From the NCBI GenBank assembly GCA_027449545.1, contig DAIDLI010000156.1, forward strand, positions 1 to 41,153: DNA of 41,153 bases, written 5' to 3'. Below the pieces are notes generated by a model. It searched no databases. It saw only the letters and a program-made list of their open reading frames with translations, and was not told the DNA's origin. Origin of the DNA: Acidobacteriaceae bacterium (GTDB taxonomy: Bacteria > Acidobacteriota > Terriglobia > Terriglobales > Acidobacteriaceae). This document shows, piece after piece, positions 1-7,124 of the stretch. The translations under genes were made by a program, and so were the position numbers. Position 1 is the stretch's first letter, and each line of letters opens with the position of its first letter.

Positions 1-27
1 GCCGTTGAGGCGGGTGAGTTCGATCAT
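1..27 (-). CDS. flbD: FlbD-family flagellar protein, N-terminal fragment (runs off the left edge)
   Basis: Only the first nine codons are in the window, reading MIELTRLNG on the minus strand. This matches the highly conserved start of the FlbD family of small flagellar proteins (typically M-I-x-L-T-R-L-N-G). A clear Shine-Dalgarno AAGGAG lies on the minus strand at 37-42, ten bases before the ATG. The gene diverges from fliC, which fits a flagellar cluster extending to the left. The call rests on very few residues plus context, so it is a good guess rather than proof. Confidence 0.6.
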
Positions 28-124
28 GGCCGGGAACTCCTTTGTGGAGCCTATCGGCGGGTTGGGGCAAAGGTTAAAAAAGGTGCGGTGCAAGTGTCCT
101 GCGGGGGACAGAGGGCTGTCGGAA

Positions 125-151
125 TAAAGTCCACCGGGAGCGCGCCGAAGA
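125..151 (+). promoter_or_regulatory. Sigma-28 (FliA)-type promoter of fliC
   Basis: TAAAGTCC at 125-132 is followed after exactly 11 bases by GCCGAAGA at 144-151. The flagellar sigma-28 consensus is TAAAGTTT-N11-GCCGATAA, so spacing is exact and 6 of 8 positions match in each half. It lies 112 bases before the fliC ATG, leaving a leader of about 100 bases. Filament genes are the classic sigma-28 class, so position and target agree. Confidence 0.7.
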
Positions 152-263
152 AGGGGCCAGATGCGGCGGTACTGATTCCCGCCAACGCAGCGACCCGGGC
201 GATGCCGACAGGGGAGCGCAACCGGGAAGGGCCGCAAATCCCGCATCCAACAAGGAGAAACCC

Positions 264-1592
264 ATGTCCCTGGGTGTCTTGAACAATCTCTCCGCGGTGT
301 ATGCGGAGAACGCGCTCAACAGTTCGCAGAACAGCCTGTCGAAGACGCTGCAGCAGTTGTCGTCCGGCTCGCGCATTAACTCCGGGGCGGACGACGCCGC
401 CGGGCTGTCGCTGATCAACGGCCTGCAGGCCAACCAGACTGCGCTGACGCAGTCGCAGACGAATGCTCAGGAAGGTGTAGGTCTGCTGCAGGTGGCCGAT
501 GGCGCGCTGTCGCAGGTGACCACGCTTCTGAACCGCGCGGTTACGCTGGCTACCGAGGTTTCCAACGGCACGCTGAACAGTTCGCAGGCGGAGGCGGCCA
601 ACCAGGAGTATTCCTCGATTTTGGACGAAATCAGCAACATTGGATCCACGACGACTTACAACCAAAAGCAAGTGTTCGGCTCAACAGTGAGCGTTTACAC
701 GGGGGATTCATCCACGACCGGCGCTTCGGTCGACAACCTGAATCTGCGCACTCTCTCCAGCTCGAACCTGGGCGATACTGCCGGGGCGGTGAGTTATAGC
801 GCGGGTTCGAGCGTCTTTATCGACCTGAGCAAGAGCGGGGGGAGCAACGCGAATGTGGGAGACACGCTGAGCGACGGTACGCACACCGTTGCCACCATCG
901 ATGTCAGTTATTGGGACACCGCTTCCAGCAGCCAGAAGAGCGCGACCATCTCCGCCGGTACCGGCACCGCGTATGCAGAGACGGTGCAGGGCCTGATTAG
1001 TGCGATCAATAACTCCGGCCTGGGCATTTCGGCCTCTTTCGGGACCGCTCAAACAGCGGGCGCGTCGGTAGGCGGTACAGTGAACGCACTCACGGACACC
1101 GGCATCATCATTAATGGTCCGGTCTCCATTGGAACGTCGGCCTCCGCAACGAGCCCGGTGCAAGTCAACCCCGACGGTACCGATGCGATCAAAGATGTGC
1201 AAACCACTCAAACTGCTAGTGCTTTCGCCACTGGCAACGTGGGCCAGGCGCAGATGAGCTTTACGGATAGCGCGGGCGCAAACCTGAGCGGCACAGACCT
1301 GTCGAACCAGGCGAACGCGCAGGCAGCGCTGACCGCTCTGAATTCGGCCATTTCGAATGTGGCGGCGCAGGACGGATACATCGGCGCGCAGATCAACACG
1401 CTGAACGCGGTGGCCAACGTCATGAGCACGCAGCAGCAGAACATCCAGGCGGCGCAGAACGCGGTGCAGGCCACCGATTACGCGCAGGCCAGCTCGCAGA
1501 TGTCGAAGTACGAAATCCTGAGCCAGACCGGCATCTCGGCGCTGGCGCAGGCCAACAGCGTGCAGCAGGAAGTGTTGAAGCTGCTGCAATAG
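264..1592 (+). CDS. fliC: Flagellin, filament subunit
   Basis: This 442-residue protein is the structural subunit of the flagellar filament, exported by the flagellar type III system. The N-terminal 135 or so residues form the conserved D0/D1 coiled-coil region, with the typical S-L-G-V-L-N-N-L start and the SSGSRINSGADDAAGLSL block. The C-terminal 100 residues form the matching D1/D0 helices, ending in Q-Q-E-V-L-K-L-L-Q. The Ser/Thr/Gly-rich middle is the variable, surface-exposed part. The ATG is preceded by AAGGAG at 252-257. It has its own sigma-28-type promoter and is followed by a GC-rich hairpin, so it is probably transcribed alone and strongly. fliD and fliS follow on the same strand. 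Confidence 0.95.
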   Translation: MSLGVLNNLSAVYAENALNSSQNSLSKTLQQLSSGSRINSGADDAAGLSLINGLQANQTALTQSQTNAQEGVGLLQVADGALSQVTTLLNRAVTLATEVSNGTLNSSQAEAANQEYSSILDEISNIGSTTTYNQKQVFGSTVSVYTGDSSTTGASVDNLNLRTLSSSNLGDTAGAVSYSAGSSVFIDLSKSGGSNANVGDTLSDGTHTVATIDVSYWDTASSSQKSATISAGTGTAYAETVQGLISAINNSGLGISASFGTAQTAGASVGGTVNALTDTGIIINGPVSIGTSASATSPVQVNPDGTDAIKDVQTTQTASAFATGNVGQAQMSFTDSAGANLSGTDLSNQANAQAALTALNSAISNVAAQDGYIGAQINTLNAVANVMSTQQQNIQAAQNAVQATDYAQASSQMSKYEILSQTGISALAQANSVQQEVLKLLQ

Positions 1593-1640
1593 CCGGCCAA
1601 CCAGCCGCAGCCGCCGGATGCGGAGGCGGCCAACCGCTGC

Positions 1641-1670
1641 GGGCGCCCCGCGCGGGCGCCCGAAGTTTTA
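1641..1670 (+). terminator. Hairpin terminator after fliC
   Basis: GGGCGCCC (1641-1648) and an identical GGGCGCCC (1654-1661), which is its own reverse complement, flank a 5-base loop. The hairpin is followed by GAAGTTTTA. An eight-base all-GC stem and a short T run 49 bases after the fliC stop look like an intrinsic terminator that separates fliC from fliD, though the T run is short. Confidence 0.6.
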
Positions 1671-1720
1671 CGCAGAGTGGGGCTCGTGCTTGAAGATTTT
1701 CCAATCTTTTCAGCCCAGCG

Positions 1721-1737
1721 TTGGCTTTGTTTCTGCA
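1721..1737 (+). promoter_or_regulatory. Possible sigma-54-type promoter of fliD
   Basis: TTGGC at 1721-1725 and CTGCA at 1733-1737 place the GG and GC dinucleotides exactly 10 bases apart, as required for sigma-54 (-24/-12) promoters. The -12 box has CTGC rather than the preferred TTGC. Transcription would begin near 1748, just before the GGAGG at 1751-1755. Many bacteria use sigma-54 for middle flagellar genes, but a single degenerate match in GC-rich DNA can arise by chance. Confidence 0.35.
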
Positions 1738-1759
1738 CGTCAACCCGGCGGGAGGCAGG

Positions 1760-3790
1760 ATGGGCACGGTAGGCTTGAACTTTGGATCGCCGACCAGCGG
1801 TACCGGGTTTGACGTGACCTCGACGGTGAACACCATCGTCAGCAATCTGGAGAAGGTGGAGAGCCCGTGGAAGAACCAGTTGACGGCCTTGCAGAGCCAG
1901 GACACGGTGATCTCGAATCTGGGGTCGCTGTTTTCCGCGCTGTCCACCGATCTTGGCAAGCTCACGGACTTCAATGGCGTGCTGGCGCAGAAGACCGGGT
2001 CCAGCTCCGATACCAATGTGCTGGAGCTGACCTCGGCCTCATCGTCGGCGACCGCGGGCACGCACAGTGTTGTGGTGAAGAGTCTGGCGCAGACCTCGAG
2101 CGGGTATCTGGATGCGATCAGCAACGCCTCCGATCCGCTGGCGGGAACCCTGACGGTGGCTGTGAACGGCAACTCCCAGACCTTCGACCTCTCCACGCTC
2201 GCCAGCCCGACGCTGGCCGGGCTGCAGACGGCCATCAACTCCTCGGGGTTGGGCGTGACGGCCAACGTGCTGACCGACGCCTCCGGCTCGCGGCTGAGCC
2301 TGGTCTCGAATACCTCCGGGCTGGCCGGGCAGATGACCGTGACCTCAGCTCTGACCGACGCGGCTGCGGTCACCAGCAGCAATCCTACCGGCGCGCTCAA
2401 TTACAACGCGGCGGTCAGCGGGCAGAATGCTTCGCTGGTCGTGGACGGCGTGAGTCTGTCGAGCGCCAGCAACACGGTCTCGAATCTCATCCCCGGGGTG
2501 ACCTTTCAACTGCTCTCCACCAGCCCCAGCATCGATGCCAATGGCGATCTGGAGCCGGTGCAGGTGGTGATCGCCAACGATAACAGCGGCGTGGAGACGG
2601 CGATCAACCAGTTGGTCACCGACTACAACTCCCTGATGAAGGCGATTGACGCGCAGGAGGGCAATGACAGCTCCGGCAATCCCGAGCCGCTCTTCGGCTC
2701 GCCCACCCTCTCGCTGCTGCAGCAGCAGCTGCTGAGCGGGTTGAACGCGCAGAACCCTAACGGGTATCTAAGCGCGGTCGACGATGCTTCCACGCTCGGA
2801 TTGTCCGGCTCGATGACGATCCAGGTGGGCAGCAATACGCCGCAAACGATCACGCTGAGCAGTTCGCAGACGACGGTGGCAGACCTGGCGGCGGCCATCA
2901 ACGGAGCCAACCTGGGCGTTACTGCGGGGGTGGTGGACAGCAACGGGCAGTCCACGCTCACCCTCGCCTCGCAGAACTCTGGCGCGGCCGGTGCGCTCAG
3001 CGTGACTTCGAAGATCGTGAACACCAGCGGCACCCTGCTCACCGACACCACCTTCAGCGCCAGCGGCGGGCAGAACTCCCAGAGCACCTGGAACGGCATT
3101 GCCGGCACCGACACGCTCGCCGGCTCGGTCACCCTGCAGGTGGGCAGCGGGTCGCCGGTCACGGTGGATGTGCCCAGCTCCGCCAACACGCTCAGCGGGC
3201 TGGCGGCGGCCATCAACAACACCGCCGGCATCGGCGTGACGGCGTCGGTCCTCACCAACAGCGACGGCACAGAGAGCCTCTCCGTCGTCTCCAATACCGC
3301 CGGCTCCGCCGGCAATCTTACCGTCACTTCCACACTGCTCGACACCACCAGCCCCACCAGCGCCACTCTCGGCTACACCAACTCCTCCGACCTCGGCAGC
3401 CTGACGGCACTGGGCATCAGCATGAACAACGATGGCACGATGACGCTGGATGTCAGCGGGCTCGATTCCTTGCTGAACAGCGATTTCAACAGCGTGGTCG
3501 GATTCTTTCAGAACGCGAACAGCTGGGGCCGGGGCTTCTCGACGATTCTTTCTTCGACCGGCAACGGCTCGTCGGTGGGAATCCTGTCGCTGGCGGCCAA
3601 ATCCAACAGCAGCATGGAGCAGATGCTGAACGACAAGATTGCGAAGGAGGAAGACCTGATCAACGCGCAGAAGACCCGGCTTACGGCGGAGCTCAACAAG
3701 GCCAACCAGATTCTGCAGCAGTTGCCGTCGCAACTGGACGGCATCGATCAGCTCTACTCGGCGATCACCGGCTACAACCAGAAGGGATAA
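1760..3790 (+). CDS. fliD: Flagellar hook-associated protein 2 (filament cap), enlarged
   Basis: FliD caps the growing filament and helps insert flagellin subunits at the tip. The ATG at 1760 is chosen because GGAGG sits at 1751-1755 and the protein then begins M-G-T-V-G-L-N-F-G-S, leading into the FliD_N pattern (G-F-D-V-T-S-T-V-N-T-I). At 676 residues it is clearly longer than the usual 450-480. The extra length is three similar Flagellin_IN-type modules of about 70 residues, near residues 127-195, 349-418 and 453-528, each with an L-A-x-A-I-N/L-Q-T-A-I-N helix followed by G-V-T-A and L-S-V-x-S-N/Q-x-S/A-G. The C-terminal domain follows, with a helical end (A-K-E-E-D-L-I-N-A-Q). fliS begins 15 bases downstream. 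Confidence 0.93.
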   Translation: MGTVGLNFGSPTSGTGFDVTSTVNTIVSNLEKVESPWKNQLTALQSQDTVISNLGSLFSALSTDLGKLTDFNGVLAQKTGSSSDTNVLELTSASSSATAGTHSVVVKSLAQTSSGYLDAISNASDPLAGTLTVAVNGNSQTFDLSTLASPTLAGLQTAINSSGLGVTANVLTDASGSRLSLVSNTSGLAGQMTVTSALTDAAAVTSSNPTGALNYNAAVSGQNASLVVDGVSLSSASNTVSNLIPGVTFQLLSTSPSIDANGDLEPVQVVIANDNSGVETAINQLVTDYNSLMKAIDAQEGNDSSGNPEPLFGSPTLSLLQQQLLSGLNAQNPNGYLSAVDDASTLGLSGSMTIQVGSNTPQTITLSSSQTTVADLAAAINGANLGVTAGVVDSNGQSTLTLASQNSGAAGALSVTSKIVNTSGTLLTDTTFSASGGQNSQSTWNGIAGTDTLAGSVTLQVGSGSPVTVDVPSSANTLSGLAAAINNTAGIGVTASVLTNSDGTESLSVVSNTAGSAGNLTVTSTLLDTTSPTSATLGYTNSSDLGSLTALGISMNNDGTMTLDVSGLDSLLNSDFNSVVGFFQNANSWGRGFSTILSSTGNGSSVGILSLAAKSNSSMEQMLNDKIAKEEDLINAQKTRLTAELNKANQILQQLPSQLDGIDQLYSAITGYNQKG

Positions 3791-3805
3791 AGAGAGGGCC
3801 AGAGA

Positions 3806-4261
3806 ATGGGCGCCTATCGCGAACACATGCTGGAAGGGGCATCGCCGGTGGAACTGGTGGTGGCTCTCTACGACGGAATCCTTCGTTTTCTGGCGCTGGC
3901 CGTTGAAGCGGTGGAGCGCGGAGATGCCGAGGAGCGGCGTGCGGCGGTGAAGCGCGCGCTGGACATCGTGATTCACCTGCAGGCGCGGCTGCGCATGGAT
4001 ATTGGCGGGCGGCCGGCGCAGGCGCTCAGCGAGTTCTACGCTGCGATCTTTGCCCAGATCCTGCGGGCCTCGCAGGGCGCGTCAAAGGAGAAGTTCGAGC
4101 ACGCGATGGCGTGCGTGCGCAGCGTGCGCGATGCCTGGCGGCAGGTCGCGCGCGAGCCACACTCCCTGGCCGCGCCGCTCGATGCGGCGGCGCGGGTTTT
4201 GCATCCGGTAGCGGGCGAGGGGGCAGGCGAGGCGGCTGCCGTTTCCAGTTGGACGGCCTGA
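3806..4261 (+). CDS. fliS: Flagellar export chaperone FliS
   Basis: This 151-residue helical protein matches FliS, which binds the C-terminus of flagellin in the cytoplasm and prevents early polymerisation before export. The family pattern Y-x-x-x-x-x-x-x-A-S-P-V-E-L-V-V-x-L-Y-D-G is present near the N-terminus, followed by the A-V-K-R-A-L-D-I-V-x-x-L helix. GAGAGG precedes the ATG. It lies 15 bases after fliD and is probably co-transcribed with it, the usual fliD-fliS arrangement. The last 25 residues are Ala/Gly-rich and not typical of the family core. Confidence 0.9.
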   Translation: MGAYREHMLEGASPVELVVALYDGILRFLALAVEAVERGDAEERRAAVKRALDIVIHLQARLRMDIGGRPAQALSEFYAAIFAQILRASQGASKEKFEHAMACVRSVRDAWRQVAREPHSLAAPLDAAARVLHPVAGEGAGEAAAVSSWTA

Positions 4262-4281
4262 GCCGGGCGGATGCGCGGGCG

Positions 4282-4299
4282 GCCAGAGCGTCCTCTGGC
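4282..4299. repeat. Small hairpin between convergent fliS and yjbQ-like gene
   Basis: GCCAGAG (4282-4288), loop CGTC and CTCTGGC (4293-4299) form a 7-bp stem between two convergent genes. There is no T run on either side, so it may only slow or protect transcripts. A weak terminator role is possible. Confidence 0.3.
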
Positions 4300-4328
4300 T
4301 GGCGGCGCTGGCTTGCCGATGCGCGGTT

Positions 4329-4745
4329 CTACTCGACGCCCAGGACCTTCACGATGACCCGTTTGCGGCGCTGGCCGTCGAACTCGGCGTAGAAGACGCG
4401 CTGCCAGGTGCCCAGGTCGAGCTTGCCGTTGGTGACCGGCAGTGTGGTCTCGTGATGCAGCAAAAGTGCCTTGAGGTGGGCGTCGCCGTTGTCCTCGCCG
4501 GTCTGGTGGTGCTTGTAGTCGGGTCGGGCGGGGGCCAGCTCTTCGAGCCACTTGCCGATGTCTTCGATGAGCCCGCTTTCCAGATCGTTGACGTAGATGG
4601 CGGCGGTGATGTGCATGGGGGAGACGAAGCACAGCCCGTCGCGGACGCCGCTGCGGCGCACGACCTGCTCTACCTGATCGGTGATGTGCACCATCTCGCG
4701 CCGCTTGCGGGTTTCAAAGACCAGATACTCGGTATGAGCTTTCAC
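4329..4745 (-). CDS. YjbQ/UPF0047 family protein
   Basis: This 138-residue protein belongs to the YjbQ (UPF0047, COG0432) family, sometimes annotated as secondary thiamine-phosphate synthase on the basis of weak activity; its physiological role is unsettled. Conserved signatures are visible: the [16 protein letters not shown] block, the [14 protein letters not shown] segment with metal-binding His and Asp/Glu residues, and the [14 protein letters not shown] end. It starts with GTG at 4745, backed by GGAGG on the minus strand. It is convergent with fliS and diverges from the next gene. Confidence 0.9.
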   Translation of the reverse strand: MKAHTEYLVFETRKRREMVHITDQVEQVVRRSGVRDGLCFVSPMHITAAIYVNDLESGLIEDIGKWLEELAPARPDYKHHQTGEDNGDAHLKALLLHHETTLPVTNGKLDLGTWQRVFYAEFDGQRRKRVIVKVLGVE

Positions 4746-4819
4746 GCAAATCCTCCTGAGCTCCAGAATTCCATGATCGCAAATCGGCGGCGCATGTGCG
4801 GGCGCGGAGGTGGGTTGGA

Positions 4820-4848
4820 TTGACGGCTTGCGGCGGGGTGCTTAACAT
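4820..4848 (+). promoter_or_regulatory. Sigma-70-type promoter of the 4857 gene (near-leaderless)
   Basis: TTGACG (4820-4825) and TAACAT (4843-4848) are spaced by 17 bases, a good housekeeping-sigma match. The ATG follows only 8 bases after the -10 box, so transcription would begin at or within about two bases of the start codon. There is no Shine-Dalgarno sequence, which agrees with a leaderless message. Confidence 0.65.
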
Positions 4849-4856
4849 CGGCTGCA

Positions 4857-5318
4857 ATGCCATCGAAACTGGACTGTATCCGCGAGCTGCTGGGCAGTTG
4901 TTCCACGCTGGCGCTGGCCACGGCGGAGGGCGATGGCGGGCCGCATAGCACGCCGTTGTTCTTCGTGATGGATGATGCGATGCGTCTTTACTGGTTTTCC
5001 TCGCGGCGGAGCTTGCACAGCCGTCATCTGGCGGCGCATCCGGAGGCCGCAGTCGCGGTGTTTCATGAGACGGATCGCTGGCAGCAGATCCGCGGGGTGC
5101 AGATGCGGGGGGCGGCAGCGGTTGTCGAGGATCGGGAGCGGCGCAGGGAGATGGTTCGCAGCTATTGCGCGCGCTTCGCGCTGGGCGATTTCTTCGGAGC
5201 CGCGATCCGGCGCAGCGCGCTTTATTGCTTCACGCCGCGGTGGGCGCGATATATCGATAACACCGTGCGCTTCGGCTACAAGTTCGAGCTGGACCTGCCT
5301 GCCCAGGGTGAGAACTAG
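4857..5318 (+). CDS. Pyridoxamine 5'-phosphate oxidase-like flavin-binding protein
   Basis: The 153-residue product has the split-barrel fold pattern of the PNPOx-like (general stress protein 26/UPF0306) family, which bind FMN or F420. Visible features are C-S-T-L-A-L-A-T-A-E-G-D-G-G-P-H-S-T-P-L-F-F near the N-terminus, then L-Y-W-F-S-S-R-R-S-L-H-S-R-H-L, and A-V-F-H-E-T-D-R-W-Q-Q-I-R-G-V-Q-M-R-G. The substrate cannot be told from the sequence. It overlaps the 3' end of the convergent FmdE-like gene by four bases. The start lies directly after a sigma-70 type promoter and lacks a ribosome binding site. Confidence 0.8.
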   Translation: MPSKLDCIRELLGSCSTLALATAEGDGGPHSTPLFFVMDDAMRLYWFSSRRSLHSRHLAAHPEAAVAVFHETDRWQQIRGVQMRGAAAVVEDRERRREMVRSYCARFALGDFFGAAIRRSALYCFTPRWARYIDNTVRFGYKFELDLPAQGEN

Positions 5319-5923
5319 CTCTTTGGCTTCCAATAGCTGTCGCCGGCACAGCTCGGACAGAGGATACGGCCGTCGCGGAGCACCTCGCGCTGGTTGATGA
5401 TCTCCTCGGCGCATTGGGCGCAGGTGGCGCGGGTGCCGGGCTTGCCGATGGTGGCTTTGATATCCAGGTTGAGGGCCACCTCGCGCACCGCGAACATCTC
5501 CTCGTCGGCGATGCGCTGGTAGGCATCGAGATAGGCGCGCCAGCGCTTGCCGGCTTCGGGAATGCTCTGCGCCGCGCGGGTACGCAGGTCGGGCAGCGGG
5601 GCAATGCGGAAGGCGCGGTCGTTGCGGGTGTCGATGAAGGTGGCCGCGATCTTGCCGTAGTCGGCGAGGCGCATGGTGCGGTGGCCGAGAGAGCAGCCGG
5701 TGGCTGCGGTCACGCCGTCGGCAAAGCAGCCGTCGGTCTCCACGATGGTGAGGATGCGCTTGTCCTGCTGCGGCATGGGGAGGGAGAGAAGCCGGGCGGC
5801 CAACATGCCCATGCGCACGCCGAGCACCTGGCGAGGGCAGAGATGGCGGTGCTGGGCTTCCGATTGGCGCAGCAGCGTCTGGAGGTCGGGAGTGCCGGAT
5901 TGGAGAGATGTGTTCACGGGCAT
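5315..5923 (-). CDS. FmdE-like zinc-ribbon protein
   Basis: The 202-residue product resembles the FmdE family, named after subunit E of formylmethanofuran dehydrogenase but widespread in bacteria that lack that enzyme. It has the central E-T-D-G-C-F-A-D-G-V-T-A-A-T-G-C-S-L-G-H-R pattern typical of the family and a C-terminal zinc ribbon of the form C-A-Q-C...C-P-S-C, similar to DksA/TraR fingers. The ATG at 5923 was picked because similarity begins shortly after it; there is no good ribosome binding site. A longer reading frame extends upstream but its extra part is Arg/Pro-rich and looks non-coding. Its role is unknown; metal-dependent C1 or molybdopterin-linked redox chemistry has been proposed for relatives. 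Confidence 0.8.
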   Translation of the reverse strand: MPVNTSLQSGTPDLQTLLRQSEAQHRHLCPRQVLGVRMGMLAARLLSLPMPQQDKRILTIVETDGCFADGVTAATGCSLGHRTMRLADYGKIAATFIDTRNDRAFRIAPLPDLRTRAAQSIPEAGKRWRAYLDAYQRIADEEMFAVREVALNLDIKATIGKPGTRATCAQCAEEIINQREVLRDGRILCPSCAGDSYWKPKS

Positions 5924-6007
5924 GCGAGGGGGAGCAACGCAATCCTGCTCTTTTGATGATAGCGGCGGGGGCCGCGGCGGAGCCGGGCGAGGAAAGCGCT
6001 GCTGCCG

Positions 6008-6013
6008 TATTCT
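6008..6013 (+). promoter_or_regulatory. TANNNT element six bases before the TPR gene start
   Basis: TATTCT ends six bases before the GTG at 6020 and no Shine-Dalgarno sequence is present. This spacing is what a leaderless message would need. No good -35 box was found, so the call relies on the same pattern recurring in the window. Confidence 0.35.
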
Positions 6014-6019
6014 GAAGAG

Positions 6020-6394
6020 GTGAACGAACCAACCAAAACGGAAGCGGATGCGCAGGCAGAGCGCGGATTCGATCTGCTGGCGGCGGGCGATGCCGGAGGC
6101 GCGGTGCGAGCGTTTCGGGCGGCTATTGCGGCCGACGACAGCCATCTGGAGGCACATCATGGGCTGGTGCGCGCGCTGCGCGACGCGGGCCGGCTGGAGC
6201 AGGCGATCGGGGCGGCGCTGACACTTACCGTGCTCACGCCTCACGATCCGGTGGCGCACACGGCGCTCTCGATTTGTTTGCAGCAGGCGGGGCATATTCC
6301 CGAGGCGGAGGCGGCGGCGGCGCGGGCGCGGGTGCTGGAGTGGAAGGCGGAGCTGGCGCGCACACCGGAGGAGCCGGAGGAACGCAGTCTGTGA
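6020..6394 (+). CDS. Small TPR-repeat protein
   Basis: This 124-residue cytoplasmic protein consists mainly of about three tetratricopeptide-like helix pairs (for example A-E-R-G-F-D-L-L-A-A-G-D-A-G-G-A-V-R-A-F and H-H-G-L-V-R-A-L-R-D-A-G). Such repeats mediate protein contacts. There is no signal peptide. The stop codon overlaps the GTG start of the downstream glycosylase gene (G-TGA), so the two are probably translationally coupled. The specific partner is unknown. The start is a GTG with no ribosome binding site. Confidence 0.75.
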   Translation: MNEPTKTEADAQAERGFDLLAAGDAGGAVRAFRAAIAADDSHLEAHHGLVRALRDAGRLEQAIGAALTLTVLTPHDPVAHTALSICLQQAGHIPEAEAAAARARVLEWKAELARTPEEPEERSL

Positions 6395-7095
6395 CCCGAC
6401 GCTGCGCCTCGGCGGCCGAGCGGCTGCGCTGGATGCACGACCGGCTGGTCGAAGCCTATGGGCCGCAGAAGTGGTGGCCGGCGGAAACATCCTTTGAAGT
6501 GATCGTGGGCGCCTACCTGACGCAGAACACCTCATGGAAGGCGGTGGAGCGCTCGCTGGCGAATCTGCGGGCCGCGGGGGCGATGACCATTGACGGGCTG
6601 CGCGCGCTGCCTGCTTCAGAGTTGCAGACGCTCGTTCAGCCGTCGGGATTCTTCACGCGCAAGGCCCCGGCTCTCCAAGCGTTTGTTGCCATGCTGGATG
6701 CGGAGTTTGGCGGCTCGCTGGAGCAGTTGGCGGCGGTGCCTACCGATGATCTGCGCAAGCGGCTGCTCAAGCTGCCCGGCGTGGGGCCGGAGACGGCGGA
6801 CGCCATTCTGCTCTACGCGCTTGGGCATCCGGTTCCGGTGGCTGACGAGTACCTGCGCCGGATTGCGGAGCGGCATGCGCTGCTGAGGGAACCGCCTGGC
6901 CGCGGCCGCGCCGGCTACGAGGCGCTGGTGGGGCTGACACGCGAGGCATTGGGGGGAGGGTCGCTGGCCGAAGAGGCGCGGCTCTACAACGAGTTCCATG
7001 CCCTGACGGTGGCGGTGGGCAAAGCTCATTGCGGGCGGGTGGCGCGGTGCGAGGGATGTCCGCTGGCCGCCGACCTGAAAGGCCGGCGACCCTGA
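6391..7095 (+). CDS. Endonuclease III-related HhH-GPD DNA glycosylase (COG2231/MagIII-like)
   Basis: The 234-residue protein belongs to the helix-hairpin-helix base-excision glycosylases. The hairpin reads L-P-G-V-G-P-E-T-A-D-A-I-L, and the catalytic Asp is present in V-A-D-E-Y-L-R-R. The Lys that gives bifunctional endonuclease III its lyase activity is replaced by Glu (P-E-T instead of R-K-T), as in COG2231 proteins such as Helicobacter MagIII (3-methyladenine glycosylase). A monofunctional alkylated-base glycosylase is therefore the best guess. The C-terminus keeps three Cys (C-x5-C-x2-C) of the usual four-Cys iron-sulfur motif, so cluster binding is uncertain. The GTG start overlaps the TPR gene stop. 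Confidence 0.85.
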   Translation: MTRRCASAAERLRWMHDRLVEAYGPQKWWPAETSFEVIVGAYLTQNTSWKAVERSLANLRAAGAMTIDGLRALPASELQTLVQPSGFFTRKAPALQAFVAMLDAEFGGSLEQLAAVPTDDLRKRLLKLPGVGPETADAILLYALGHPVPVADEYLRRIAERHALLREPPGRGRAGYEALVGLTREALGGGSLAEEARLYNEFHALTVAVGKAHCGRVARCEGCPLAADLKGRRP

Positions 7096-7124
7096 GCGGT
7101 GGGTCTTGAGGTTTGGCGTCCCGG

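Noticed and set aside
6391..7095. True bifunctional endonuclease III
   Set aside because: The lyase Lys is replaced by Glu and one cluster Cys is missing; a canonical nth fragment exists separately at the right edge.
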